Part shown: positions 34,549 to 43,043 of the stretch, piece after piece | How the letters are laid out: each line of letters opens with the position of its first letter | Position numbering within the stretch: position 1 is the stretch's first letter | DNA from: Herbaspirillum huttiense | Lineage (GTDB): Bacteria > Pseudomonadota > Gammaproteobacteria > Burkholderiales > Burkholderiaceae_D | Assembly: GCF_004367745.1 (NCBI RefSeq) | Contig: NZ_CP037993.1 | Coordinates: 248,001 to 312,000 of the forward strand | Direction: 5' to 3' | Length of the DNA stretch: 64,000 nt | Program-made: the position numbers and the translations under genes | The notes under the pieces: generated by a model | Database searches by the model: none | What the model saw: only the letters and a program-made list of their open reading frames with translations | What the model was told of the DNA's origin: nothing

Positions 34549-36936
34549 GTGTCCAATTTCATCGTCAAAAAAGTGGCCGTGCTCGGCGCGGGCGTCATGG
34601 GGGCCCAGATTGCCGCCCACTGCATCAATGCCCGCGTGCCGGTCGTGCTGTTCGACCTGCCGGCCAAGGAAGGCCCGAAGAACGGCATCGTGCAACGCGC
34701 CATCGAGAACCTCAAGAAACTGAGCCCGGCGCCGCTGGGCAACAAGGATGACGCGGCCCTGATCCAGGTCGCCAACTACGAGGATGACCTGGCCGTGCTG
34801 GAAGGCTGCGACCTCATCATCGAAGCCATCGCCGAGCGCATGGACTGGAAGCACGACCTCTACAAGAAGGTCGCCCCGCACATCGGTCCCAAGGCGATCT
34901 TCGCCTCCAACACCTCGGGCCTGTCGATCAATGCCCTCTCCGAAGGGTTCGATGCGGGCCTGAAGGCGCGCTTCTGCGGCGTGCACTTCTTCAACCCGCC
35001 GCGCTACATGCACCTGGTCGAACTGATCCCGACCCAATCGACCGAACCGCACATCCTCGATCAGCTCGAAGCCTTCCTCACCACCACCCTGGGCAAGGGC
35101 GTGGTGCGGGCCTTCGACACCCCCAATTTCGTGGCCAACCGCGTGGGCGTGTTCGGCATCCTGGCCACCATCATCGAAGCCGAGAAGTATGGCCTCTCGG
35201 TCGATGTGGTCGATGACCTGACCGGTGCCAAGCTGGGCCGTGCCAAGTCCGGTACCTTCCGTACCGCCGACGTGGTGGGCCTGGATACCATGGGCCACGT
35301 CATCCGGACCATGCAGGACAACCTGAAGGACGATCCCTTCTTCTCCTCCTATGCCACCCCGCCGCTCTTGGCCAAGCTGGTCGAGCAGGGCGCGTTGGGC
35401 CAGAAGAGCGGTGCCGGTTTCTACAAGAAGGTGGGCAAGGACATCCTGCGCATCGATCCGGCCAAGGGCGATTACGTTCCGGGCGGTGCCAAGGCCGATG
35501 ACATCATCGCCCGCATCCTCAAGGAAAAGGATCCGGTCAAGCGCATGAAGGCGCTGCATGATTCGACCAATCCGCAAGGCCAGTTCCTGTGGGCCATCTT
35601 CCGCGATGCCTTCCACTACATCGCCGTGCACCTGGAATCGGTGGCCGACAACGCCCGTGACCTCGACTTCGCCATGCGCTGGGGCTTCGGCTGGAGCGTC
35701 GGTCCCTTCGAGACCTGGCAAGCTGCCGGCTGGAAGCAGATCGCGCAATGGGTCAAGGAAGACATCGAGGCCGGCAAGGCACTGTCGAGCGCACCGCTGC
35801 CCGACTGGGTCTTCGATGGCCGTGACGGCGTGCATTCGGAGAAGGGCTCCTGGTCGCCCTCCAAGAAGGCTGACGTGGCCCGTTCCGAGCTGCCGGTCTA
35901 CCAGCGCCAAGCCTTCCGTGCCCCGCTGGTGGGCGAGGGGGCGGCCGATGGCAAGAGCGCCGGTACCACCTTCTTCGAAGACGAATCGGTGCGCATCTGG
36001 CACCAGAACGACGATGTGCTGATCCTGTCCTTCAAGACCAAGATGCACGTGATCGGCCAGGGCGTGATCGATGGCATGAACAAAGCCGTCACCGAAGCCG
36101 AACAGAACTTCAAGGGCCTGGTGATCTGGCATCCGGATGCAGCCGAAGGCGGTGCCTTCTCCGCAGGTGCCGACCTGCAGTCGATGCTGCCGCTGTTCAT
36201 GTCCGGTGGCGTCAAGGCCATCGAGCCGGTGGTGCACCAGCTGCAGCAGGCGCACCAGCGCCTGAAGTACGCCAGCGTGCCGGTAATCGCCGCTGTCGCC
36301 GGCCTGGCGCTGGGCGGTGGCTGCGAATTGCTGCTGCATACCGCCAAGCGCGTGGTCTCCATCGAGTCCTACATCGGCCTGGTGGAAGTGGGCGTGGGCC
36401 TGATCCCGGCCGGTGGCGGCCTGAAGGAAGCCGCCGTGCGCGCTGCCAAGGAAGCCAAGGGCAACGACATCCTGCAGTTCCTGAAGGAATACATGCTGGC
36501 TGCGGCCACTGCCAACGTCTCCAAGTCCGCACTGGAAGCGCGCAAGCTGGGCTACCTGCGCGAGGATGACGTGATCGTCTTCAACCCCTATGAATTGCTG
36601 CACGTGGCCAAGGTCGAGGCGCGCGCGCTGTTCGATGCCGGTTATCGTCCGCAACTGCCGCCGCAGGTGCCGGTGATCGGCCGCAACGGCCTGGCCACCA
36701 TCATGGCGCAGCTGGTCAACATGCGTGATGGCGGCTTCATCTCGGCCCACGACTTCAAGCTCGGCAAGATGATTGCCGAGACCGTCGCCGGTGGTGAAGT
36801 GGAAGAGGGCAGCATCGTCAATGAACAATGGCTGCTCGACATCGAGCGCAAGTTCTTCATGGAACTGCTCAACCACCCCAAGACCCAGGAACGCATCATG
36901 GGCATGATGCAAACCGGCAAGCCTGTGCGCAATTAA
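34549..36936 (+). CDS. 3-hydroxyacyl-CoA dehydrogenase / enoyl-CoA hydratase fusion (FadB/FadN-like)
   Basis: The 795-residue product joins two beta-oxidation steps. The N-terminal half is the NAD-dependent dehydrogenase (VAVLGAGVMGAQIAAH for NAD, GVHFFNPPRYMHLVE for the catalytic His). The C-terminal half, from about residue 480, carries an enoyl-CoA hydratase/isomerase fold with GGAFSAGADLQSM and ALGGGCELLLH. This order, dehydrogenase first, is the FadN type and the reverse of E. coli FadB. The start is GTG 34549, six bases after AAAGGAG; an upstream ATG in frame lacks such a site. It is the third gene of the TetR-led cluster. Confidence 0.94.
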   Translation: MSNFIVKKVAVLGAGVMGAQIAAHCINARVPVVLFDLPAKEGPKNGIVQRAIENLKKLSPAPLGNKDDAALIQVANYEDDLAVLEGCDLIIEAIAERMDWKHDLYKKVAPHIGPKAIFASNTSGLSINALSEGFDAGLKARFCGVHFFNPPRYMHLVELIPTQSTEPHILDQLEAFLTTTLGKGVVRAFDTPNFVANRVGVFGILATIIEAEKYGLSVDVVDDLTGAKLGRAKSGTFRTADVVGLDTMGHVIRTMQDNLKDDPFFSSYATPPLLAKLVEQGALGQKSGAGFYKKVGKDILRIDPAKGDYVPGGAKADDIIARILKEKDPVKRMKALHDSTNPQGQFLWAIFRDAFHYIAVHLESVADNARDLDFAMRWGFGWSVGPFETWQAAGWKQIAQWVKEDIEAGKALSSAPLPDWVFDGRDGVHSEKGSWSPSKKADVARSELPVYQRQAFRAPLVGEGAADGKSAGTTFFEDESVRIWHQNDDVLILSFKTKMHVIGQGVIDGMNKAVTEAEQNFKGLVIWHPDAAEGGAFSAGADLQSMLPLFMSGGVKAIEPVVHQLQQAHQRLKYASVPVIAAVAGLALGGGCELLLHTAKRVVSIESYIGLVEVGVGLIPAGGGLKEAAVRAAKEAKGNDILQFLKEYMLAAATANVSKSALEARKLGYLREDDVIVFNPYELLHVAKVEARALFDAGYRPQLPPQVPVIGRNGLATIMAQLVNMRDGGFISAHDFKLGKMIAETVAGGEVEEGSIVNEQWLLDIERKFFMELLNHPKTQERIMGMMQTGKPVRN

Positions 36937-36943
36937 TGAAACC

Positions 36944-36969
36944 TCTCTCCCCCTGAAGGGGAGGGAGAG
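36944..36969. repeat. short imperfect hairpin between FadN-like and thiolase genes
   Basis: The sequence CTCTCCCCCTGAAGGGGAGG with its flank forms an imperfect C-rich/G-rich hairpin around TGAA. There is no T run. It resembles the short dispersed palindromes found between genes in some betaproteobacteria and may stabilise mRNA. Confidence 0.35.
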
Positions 36970-36986
36970 TCCAAGGAGATTTGGTA

Positions 36987-38183
36987 ATGAGCAAACAACT
37001 GCAAGACGCCTACATCGTCGCCGCCACCCGCACCCCCATCGGCAAGGCGCCGCGTGGCATGTTCAAGAACACCCGCCCGGATGACCTGCTGGTGCGTGCC
37101 ATCCAGTCCGCCGTGGCGCAGGTGCCGGGCCTGGATCCCAAGCTGATCGAGGACGCCATCGTCGGCTGCTCCTTCCCCGAAGGTGCACAAGGCCTGAACA
37201 TGGCGCGCAATGCCGTGCTGCTGGCCGGCCTGCCCAACACCATTGGCGGCGTCACCATCAACCGCTACTGCGCCTCCGGCATCACCGCTATCGCCATGGC
37301 CGCCGACCGCATCCGCGTCGGCGAAGCCGACGTCATGATCGCCGCCGGTGCGGAATCGATGTCCATGGTGCCGATGATGGGCTTCCATCCTTCCATCAAC
37401 ATCAACGCTTTCAAGGATGAGAACGTCGGCATGGCCTATGGCATGGGCCTGACCGCCGAGAAGGTGGCGCAGCAGTGGAAGGTCTCGCGTGAAGCGCAGG
37501 ACGAGTTCTCGCTGGCTTCGCACCAGAAGGCCATCGCCGCACAGCAGGCCGGTGAATTCGCCGACGAGATGACCTCGGTCGAGATCGTCGAGCGCTTCCC
37601 CAACCTGGCCACCGGCGAGATCGACATCAAGACCCGTACCGTCGCCCTGGACGAAGGTCCGCGCGCCGATTCCAACCTGGCCGCGCTGGCCAAGCTGAAG
37701 CCCGTCTTCGCCGCCAAGGGCAGCGTCACGGCCGGCAACAGCTCGCAGACCTCCGATGGCGCAGGCGCGCTGATCATCGTTTCGGAAAAGATCCTGAAGC
37801 AGTTCAACCTGACCCCGCTGGCTCGCTTCGTCTCCTTCGCCGTGCGCGGCGTGCCGCCGGAGATCATGGGCATCGGTCCGAAGGAAGCCATTCCTGCTGC
37901 CCTGAAGGCCGGTGGCCTGACCCAGGACCAGATCGACTGGATCGAACTGAACGAAGCCTTCGCTGCACAAGCGCTGGCCGTCATCGGCGACCTGGGCCTG
38001 GACCCGAGCAAGGTCAACCCCATGGGCGGTGCGATTGCCCTGGGCCACCCGCTGGGAGCCACCGGTGCGATCCGTGCCGCCACCACCATCCATGCACTGC
38101 GCCGCAAGAACCTGAAGTACGGCATGGTGACCATGTGCGTGGGTACCGGCATGGGTGCGGCGGGCATCTTCGAACGCGTCTGA
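36987..38183 (+). CDS. acetyl-CoA C-acyltransferase (FadA-type thiolase)
   Basis: The 398-residue thiolase cleaves 3-ketoacyl-CoA in the last step of beta-oxidation. Catalytic residues are the Cys in INRYCASGITAIAMA (about residue 91), the His in [14 protein letters not shown] and the C-terminal Cys in MVTMCVGTGMGAAG. The ATG at 36987 follows AAGGAG with ideal spacing. It is cotranscribed with the FadN-like gene and ends at a strong terminator. A thiolase next to a dehydrogenase/hydratase fusion makes the degradative role clear, in contrast to the biosynthetic-type thiolase at 24701. Confidence 0.95.
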   Translation: MSKQLQDAYIVAATRTPIGKAPRGMFKNTRPDDLLVRAIQSAVAQVPGLDPKLIEDAIVGCSFPEGAQGLNMARNAVLLAGLPNTIGGVTINRYCASGITAIAMAADRIRVGEADVMIAAGAESMSMVPMMGFHPSININAFKDENVGMAYGMGLTAEKVAQQWKVSREAQDEFSLASHQKAIAAQQAGEFADEMTSVEIVERFPNLATGEIDIKTRTVALDEGPRADSNLAALAKLKPVFAAKGSVTAGNSSQTSDGAGALIIVSEKILKQFNLTPLARFVSFAVRGVPPEIMGIGPKEAIPAALKAGGLTQDQIDWIELNEAFAAQALAVIGDLGLDPSKVNPMGGAIALGHPLGATGAIRAATTIHALRRKNLKYGMVTMCVGTGMGAAGIFERV

Positions 38184-38206
38184 TCCGCGCCCGCAAGGCC
38201 TGATGC

Positions 38207-38240
38207 AAAAGCCGCACTGCGCATGCCGTGCGGCTTTTTT
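38207..38240 (+). terminator. intrinsic terminator behind the FadA-type thiolase
   Basis: An 11 bp perfect stem (AAAAGCCGCAC at 38207-38217 with GTGCGGCTTTT at 38228-38238) with a 10-base loop runs into TTTTTT. It separates the thiolase from the enoyl-CoA hydratase gene, which therefore probably has its own promoter. Confidence 0.88.
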
Positions 38241-38248
38241 CATGAACC

Positions 38249-38265
38249 TTATAAATCATTTATAA
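38249..38265. promoter_or_regulatory. 17 bp AT-only palindrome, operator or promoter element of the enoyl-CoA hydratase gene
   Basis: TTATAAAT-C-ATTTATAA is a perfect inverted repeat with a one-base centre, lying nine bases after the terminator and six bases before the AGGAG of the next gene. It includes TATAAA and TATAAC, which could serve as -10 elements. In a 63% GC genome such a sequence stands out. Confidence 0.55.
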
Positions 38266-38285
38266 CATTCAAGGAGACTGTGCAG

Positions 38286-39050
38286 ATGGATATCCAGCTC
38301 ACCAAGGCCGATGGCATCCTGACCATCCACTTCGATCGCGAAGACAAGAAGAACGCCATCACCGCGGCCATGTACCAGCAGCTGGCCGATGCCTTGAAGG
38401 AGGCAGAGACTGACAATGCGGTCCGCGCCATCCTCTTCACCGGCAAGTTCAAATCCTTCTCGGCGGGTAATGACCTGGAAGACTTCCTGAAGAATCCGCC
38501 CAAGACCCAGGATGCGCCGGTATTCCAGTTCCTCTGGCAGATCAGCCATGCCAGCAAGCCCATCGTGGCGGCCGTCTCGGGCGTGGCCGTGGGCATCGGT
38601 ACCACGCTGCTGCTGCATTGCGACCTGGTGTATGCAGCTGACAATGCCAAGTTCTCCATGCCCTTCACGCAACTGGGTTTGTGCCCGGAGGCGGCGTCTT
38701 CGCTGCTCTTGCCGCACATCGCCGGTTACCAGCGTGCGGCCGAGAAGCTGTTGCTGGGCGAAGCCTTCGGCGCAGACGAAGCCTGCCAGATGGGTGTGGT
38801 CAACCGCGTGCTGCCGCTGGAGGAATTGCTGCCCTATGCGCAGCAGCAGGCAGCCAAGCTGGCGGCGTTGCCGGCGGCCTCGATCCGGGTGACCAAGCAG
38901 TTGATGAAGAAGAATCGCGTCACTGCGACCGAGCAGCAGATGGTGGCCGAGATCGAGCACTTCTCGCGCATGCTGACCGCGCCTGAGGCCAAGGAAGCGT
39001 TCACGGCTTTCTTCGAGAAGCGCAAGCCGGATTTCACGCAGTTTGCCTGA
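38286..39050 (+). CDS. enoyl-CoA hydratase/isomerase
   Basis: The 254-residue product is a crotonase-fold enzyme. ITIHFDRE-like strand and KKNAIT at the N-terminus, the first oxyanion-hole loop FSAGNDLEDF, and GVAVGIGTTLLLHCDLVYA for the second loop are clear. LCPEAASSLLLP carries the acidic position. It hydrates or isomerises enoyl-CoA esters. The ATG at 38286 follows AAGGAG. It is separated from the operon by a terminator but continues the beta-oxidation theme; it may serve as an auxiliary delta3,delta2-enoyl-CoA isomerase, which the lack of a clear second catalytic Glu would allow. Confidence 0.92.
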   Translation: MDIQLTKADGILTIHFDREDKKNAITAAMYQQLADALKEAETDNAVRAILFTGKFKSFSAGNDLEDFLKNPPKTQDAPVFQFLWQISHASKPIVAAVSGVAVGIGTTLLLHCDLVYAADNAKFSMPFTQLGLCPEAASSLLLPHIAGYQRAAEKLLLGEAFGADEACQMGVVNRVLPLEELLPYAQQQAAKLAALPAASIRVTKQLMKKNRVTATEQQMVAEIEHFSRMLTAPEAKEAFTAFFEKRKPDFTQFA

Positions 39051-39057
39051 GCCGGGG

Positions 39058-39075
39058 CGGCGGGGGCGCCCGCCG
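39058..39075. terminator. GC-rich hairpin between convergent genes
   Basis: CGGCGGG (39058-39064) pairs perfectly with CCCGCCG (39069-39075) around a four-base loop. It lies between the convergent enoyl-CoA hydratase and Lrp genes, touching the Lrp stop codon. There is no T run. Confidence 0.4.
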
Positions 39076-39579
39076 TCACTTCCAGCTGCTCTTCCCCGAA
39101 GCAATCACCTCCACCGGCTCCACCCGCTGCTCATAGGGATGGCGCAACACGATGCGGCTGGCGAATTTCTCGATGCCGATCTCGTCCTCCAGCAAGCGTT
39201 CCATCAACTCCTGAAACAGCGCCACGGTGGGCGAGACGATCTTGAGCAAATAGTCATACCCCCCGCTGACGTTGTAGCACTCCACGATTTCCGCATACTT
39301 GGCCGCGCCCTGTTCGAACTTGCGGAAGTCCGCCGGGCGATGACTGCCCAGCGTAATCTCGGAGAACACCACGACATGGCTCCCCAATTTGTCCAGCGCG
39401 ACCCGGGCTGCATAGCCGGCGATGACGCCGGTTTCTTCCATGCGCTTGGTCCGGGTCAGGCAGGGACTGGGACTGAGATTGACGGCCTCGGCCAGCTCCA
39501 CGTTCGAGCACCGGCCCTCGCGCTGCAAGTGCTCGAGGATCTTGATGTCGGTGCGGTCGAGAGGGTCGGTAGGTCGCAT
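39076..39579 (-). CDS. Lrp/AsnC-family transcriptional regulator
   Basis: The 167-residue product has an N-terminal helix-turn-helix (LDRTDIKILEHLQREGRCSNVELAEAVNLSPSPCLTRTKRMEE) and a C-terminal RAM ligand-binding domain (VVVFSEITL, VECYNVSGGYDYLLKIV). Such regulators sense amino acids and bind DNA as multimers. The ATG at 39579 is chosen because it precedes the HTH at normal distance. It is the last gene of the minus-strand operon that starts at 42730, 35 bp behind the aminotransferase. It probably controls this operon and the divergent oxidase gene through the repeated sites at 42904-42945. Confidence 0.93.
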   Translation of the reverse strand: MRPTDPLDRTDIKILEHLQREGRCSNVELAEAVNLSPSPCLTRTKRMEETGVIAGYAARVALDKLGSHVVVFSEITLGSHRPADFRKFEQGAAKYAEIVECYNVSGGYDYLLKIVSPTVALFQELMERLLEDEIGIEKFASRIVLRHPYEQRVEPVEVIASGKSSWK

Positions 39580-39614
39580 GGTCCGATCATAGCACCGCAT
39601 CCCCGGCCTCAGGC

Positions 39615-40967
39615 TCAACGCCCCGCCGCCGATCGCGCTTCCGTCAGCGACTCGTCCAGCGCATCGATCACCATGCCCGCCTGATCGGCCGAAAGCACCA
39701 GCGGCGGCCGGATCTTGAGCACGTTGTGGCCCATCGCGCAGGCACTGAGCAGCACGCCCTTCTGGCGCATCCGGTTGACCACCTCGCTGGTGAGTGTCCG
39801 GTCTGGCGTACGAAGTGCCCGGTCCGACACCAGTTCCACACCCACGAACATGCCCGCACCGCGCACGTCGCCGACGGCTTCATGGCGTTCGGCCAGCGCA
39901 CGGATGCCGTCAAGCAGCACGCCACCGACCTCCCGTGCATGGGGAATCAGGCCTTCACGTTCAATCGTCTTCAGCACCGCCAGCGCAGCGGCACACGAGA
40001 CCGTATTGCCGGCAAAGGTATTGAAGTAACGCGAGCGCTGCCCGAACTCCTGCAACACATCGGCCGTCGCCAGAATGCCTGCGACCGGCTGGCCATTGCC
40101 CATCGGCTTGCCCATGGTCACGATGTCCGGCGCAATCCCGTGGCGCTGGAAGCCCCACATGTGCTCGCCGGTGCGGCCGAAGCCCGGTTGCACTTCATCG
40201 GCGATGAACAGGCCGCCGGCCTCCTTGATGGCCTGCACCGCGCCTTTGAGGAAGCCCGCTGGTCCCGGCAGGATGCCGTCACTGGTGAAGAGTGAATCCA
40301 CGATCAGGGCGGCAGGCTGGATGCCGTGCCGTTGCAGGTCGGCGATGGCGGCTTGCACGTCGCGGGTGAATTTTTCTCCCAAATCCTGCCCCGGCGCATG
40401 ATAGGCACGCGGGGCCGGCACCAGGCGCACATGCGGTCCCAGGTTGACGCTGCTGCCCAGCGACGGCGAGAACTGCGAGACCGCATCGGTGATGCCGTGA
40501 TACGCCGTGTCGGTGACGATCACGCCGGTGCCGCCGGTGCGGACCTTGGCGATGCGATAGGCCAGGTCATTGGCTTCGCTGCCGGTGCAGGTGAGCATCA
40601 GGTGCGCCAGCGATGTCTCCGGCACCGTCGCCAGCAGGCGTTCGGCCAGCTCCAGGATGGTGTCGTGCAGGTAGCGCGTGTTGGTGGCCAGCGTCTGCAC
40701 CTGTTCGCAGATCGCTGCGGTGACGGCCGGATGGCAGTGTCCCAGCGAAGTGACGTTGTTGTACACATCCAGATAACGCCGCCCCTGCGGATCGATCAGC
40801 CAGACGCCCTCGCCGCGCACGATGTGCAAGGGATGTTCATACATCAGCCGATACGCCGGCCCCAGCAGGGCATTGCGGCGTTCGATCAGGGCCCCGGTGA
40901 CGGGCCCGACGTCGGCACGGCCGGGGATGTAGGCGTTGACCATGGTGAGGTCGGTAGGGGTGCTCAT
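39615..40967 (-). CDS. class III aminotransferase-fold enzyme, AGXT2L/phospholyase-like
   Basis: The 450-residue product is a PLP enzyme of aminotransferase class III. It has YLDVYNNVTSLGHCHP, NTRYLHDTILELAERL, FIADEVQPGFGRTG and the PLP lysine in VTMGKPMGNGQPVAG, and GDVRGAGMFVGVEL near the end. The phrases NTRYLHD and GHCHP with GDVRG are those I know from the vertebrate AGXT2L/ETNPPL enzymes, which are lyases acting on O-phospho-hydroxylysine or phosphoethanolamine rather than true aminotransferases. The neighbouring kinase resembles hydroxylysine kinase, so the pair may phosphorylate a hydroxy-amino compound and then eliminate phosphate and ammonia. The start follows AGGAG. The exact substrate is inference. 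Confidence 0.88.
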   Translation of the reverse strand: MSTPTDLTMVNAYIPGRADVGPVTGALIERRNALLGPAYRLMYEHPLHIVRGEGVWLIDPQGRRYLDVYNNVTSLGHCHPAVTAAICEQVQTLATNTRYLHDTILELAERLLATVPETSLAHLMLTCTGSEANDLAYRIAKVRTGGTGVIVTDTAYHGITDAVSQFSPSLGSSVNLGPHVRLVPAPRAYHAPGQDLGEKFTRDVQAAIADLQRHGIQPAALIVDSLFTSDGILPGPAGFLKGAVQAIKEAGGLFIADEVQPGFGRTGEHMWGFQRHGIAPDIVTMGKPMGNGQPVAGILATADVLQEFGQRSRYFNTFAGNTVSCAAALAVLKTIEREGLIPHAREVGGVLLDGIRALAERHEAVGDVRGAGMFVGVELVSDRALRTPDRTLTSEVVNRMRQKGVLLSACAMGHNVLKIRPPLVLSADQAGMVIDALDESLTEARSAAGR

Positions 40968-40981
40968 GCAATGCTCCTGTG

Positions 40982-42028
40982 TCAGATGTCGGAAAGCAGG
41001 CGGTCACGTGCGTCCTGGCGGGGCAGGTCGGCCAGCTGGCCGAGCGCCTCCCAGGCCGCCGGGTTGTGCCGCATGATGTAGGCGCGGTTGTGGGGATAGC
41101 GCACCGCGCGCCATTCGGAGATGAGCGCCGTGACCAGATGGCGCGTGACCATGAGGTCGGCGACGATCTCCTGTTCCGGCGCGGTCAGCGGCAGCTCGGC
41201 GTGATAGGCCGCGACGAACTGCGCCGGTCCGGCAAACGGATCTTCGCTGCCGGTCATGTGGAAGGCCGCCGCCGTGGCGACTTCACCGACCAGCGGCGCA
41301 TGCAGCATGTCGCCGAAATCGATGATGCCGGTGATGCGCTCCTGCTCTTGCGGTGCCACCAGCACGTTGTAGAGGTGATAGTCGTTGTGGATCACCTGCG
41401 CACGCACGTCGCCCAGGCGCGGCAGCACATCTCGTTCGAAGCGCGCCATGAAGTGCCGTGCCAGCTGCTGCTTGGCCGGATCCTGCAGGCTTTCCATCTT
41501 GTCGCGCAAGCGGTGCGCTGTGGAGACATTCCACAGCAGGTCATGATGCGCCCCGGTATGGCTGAATCCTTGCAGGGCCAGGTCCAGCCTGGCCAGGCCA
41601 CTGCCCATGGCGCGCCGCTGGCCGTCGCTGCGTTCGGTATGCTTGATCTGTACGCCGTCGAGGTAAGTCAGCAGGCGCACCATGCTCACGCTGCCATCCG
41701 GCAGTGTCACCTGCTCGATGCTTTGCCCGCTCAGGGAGCGCAGCACGCGCGGAATCGGAAGGTCCGGTGCCGCCCGCGCGATGTGATCCAGCGCGGCGAT
41801 CTGGAAATCCACCACCGCCGCCTGTTCGGAAGGATTGCTGATCTTCAGCACGTAGCGCGTACCATCCGCGCTCTCGATGCAGGCGTTCTGGTCGCGCTCA
41901 CCTCCCAGGGCGCTGGACTTGCCCGCGATGCCATAGCGGACGGCGGCCAGTTGTTCCAGCGCTGCCGGCGCAAGATCAGGTGCCGCCGTATTCAAGGCGG
42001 CGGGTTCTTGCAATGCGGTCTCAAGCAT
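40982..42028 (-). CDS. APH-family phosphotransferase resembling hydroxylysine kinase
   Basis: The 348-residue product is a small-molecule kinase of the aminoglycoside-phosphotransferase fold. LGGERDQNACI and YVLKISNP mark the nucleotide-binding lobe, VRLLTYLDG the hinge, VIHNDYHLYNVLV the catalytic loop (HxDxxxxN) and GIIDFGDM the metal-binding DFG. The ERDQN, VLKISN, VRLLTYL and DFGDM segments resemble vertebrate hydroxylysine kinase (HYKK/AGPHD1). It lies 14 bp before the aminotransferase-like gene on the same operon, the same functional pairing as HYKK and AGXT2L. Antibiotic resistance is unlikely given that context. Confidence 0.87.
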   Translation of the reverse strand: MLETALQEPAALNTAAPDLAPAALEQLAAVRYGIAGKSSALGGERDQNACIESADGTRYVLKISNPSEQAAVVDFQIAALDHIARAAPDLPIPRVLRSLSGQSIEQVTLPDGSVSMVRLLTYLDGVQIKHTERSDGQRRAMGSGLARLDLALQGFSHTGAHHDLLWNVSTAHRLRDKMESLQDPAKQQLARHFMARFERDVLPRLGDVRAQVIHNDYHLYNVLVAPQEQERITGIIDFGDMLHAPLVGEVATAAAFHMTGSEDPFAGPAQFVAAYHAELPLTAPEQEIVADLMVTRHLVTALISEWRAVRYPHNRAYIMRHNPAAWEALGQLADLPRQDARDRLLSDI

Positions 42029-42064
42029 GATGCGTCCCGTCTCTCGTAGGCGCGACGGCAGCCA

Positions 42065-42730
42065 TCAAAGGCCTACCAGCGTGGCCAGCTGGCGGAAGTC
42101 CGTCAGCCGGCTCACGCCATAGCCATCGCAGTAGGGCTCGTGATTGCGGTCGATGTAAGCCTTGCCCATGAAGCCGAGATCCTTGGCCGTCATCAGGTCA
42201 TAGCGGAAGCTCGACGAGCAATGCACCATCTCTTCCGGGCCGCAGCCCAGCTGGTCGAACATGTATTCAAAGGCCTGCCCGCGCGGCTTGTAGGCTTGCG
42301 CTTCCTCGGCGGTGTAGACCGCATGGAAGGGCGCTTTGAGGTGCGCCACGCTGTGCGGAATCAGGTCGATCATGGAGTTCGAGAGGATCACCAGCGGGAT
42401 GTGGGGCGCGATCTTCTCCAGCGTTTCCACCACATGCGGATGTGGCTGCCAGGTCGGCACGGCCGCATAGAGGGCCTGGCCATCGCTGTCCCGGCATTCC
42501 ACGCCATGGGCGTGGCAGGTGCGGCGGATGGCGTTGTCCACCACCTCCAGGAACGGTTTCCAGGCGCCCAGCACTTCGTCGAGACGATAGAAACGGAAGC
42601 TGTCCAGGAAGGCCGGCATGCGCTTCTCGTCGACACGGTCGGCGAAGAGCCTGCGGGCGGTCGGGCCCATTTCAAAATTGATCAGGGTGCCATAGCAGTC
42701 AAAACTGATGTACTTCGGCTTGAAAGTCAT
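42065..42730 (-). CDS. HAD hydrolase, haloacid dehalogenase type II family
   Basis: The 221-residue product has HAD motif I with the nucleophile D11 in YISFDCYGTLIN, motif II in VILSNSMIDL and the lysine in QAYKPRGQAFEYM, with MVHCSSSFRYDLMTAKDLG as motif IV region. The Asp-Cys-Tyr-Gly-Thr pattern and length place it with L-2-haloacid dehalogenase-type proteins, many of which act on other substrates including phosphates. It is the first gene of the minus-strand operon. In this context a role in hydrolysing a phosphorylated or halogenated intermediate is possible; no specific reaction can be assigned. Confidence 0.88.
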   Translation of the reverse strand: MTFKPKYISFDCYGTLINFEMGPTARRLFADRVDEKRMPAFLDSFRFYRLDEVLGAWKPFLEVVDNAIRRTCHAHGVECRDSDGQALYAAVPTWQPHPHVVETLEKIAPHIPLVILSNSMIDLIPHSVAHLKAPFHAVYTAEEAQAYKPRGQAFEYMFDQLGCGPEEMVHCSSSFRYDLMTAKDLGFMGKAYIDRNHEPYCDGYGVSRLTDFRQLATLVGL

Positions 42731-43043
42731 TTGCTCAAACTCCTTCGTTGGGGATGGAAGAAGTATGGTCGTCGGCCTCCAACTAATAATTTTTATTGCG
42801 CCGGGATCGGAGCAGCTTCTACTTTTAAACGGCGGCTTTCCGGCATTTTGCGTTACGCAGGCCGCTCATCCTGCGGACAGCCAGCAAGGGCGGGCGTTGC
42901 ACGAGCATTAACCTGCGTTTAATGCTGCGTTCAATGAGCATTAATCACCGTGCCGGGAGCGCGCACCATAATCAGTCCCTACCCTGTTGCGGCCTCGTCC
43001 CCTGCGTTCATGATCCGGCTGCCGACCGTCGATGGAGCTCCTG
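42731..43043. promoter_or_regulatory. 313 bp divergent promoter region with three AGCATTAA elements
   Basis: This region separates the divergent HAD-kinase-lyase-lrp operon and the FAD oxidase gene and holds no gene. AGCATTAA occurs at 42904-42911, as its exact reverse complement TTAATGCT at 42919-42926, and again at 42937-42944 (extended to AGCATTAAT). The first two form an inverted repeat with a seven-base spacer. This phased arrangement is what an Lrp-type multimer would bind. An AT-rich block at 42781-42798 lies closer to the operon start. Confidence 0.65.

Noticed and set aside
34510-36912. An 800-codon minus-strand frame opposite the FadN-like gene
   Set aside because: It is a shadow of a well-identified gene in a GC-rich sequence.
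40982-42028. Aminoglycoside resistance kinase
   Set aside because: The APH fold is shared by many kinases. Operon context and the hydroxylysine-kinase-like motifs argue for metabolism.
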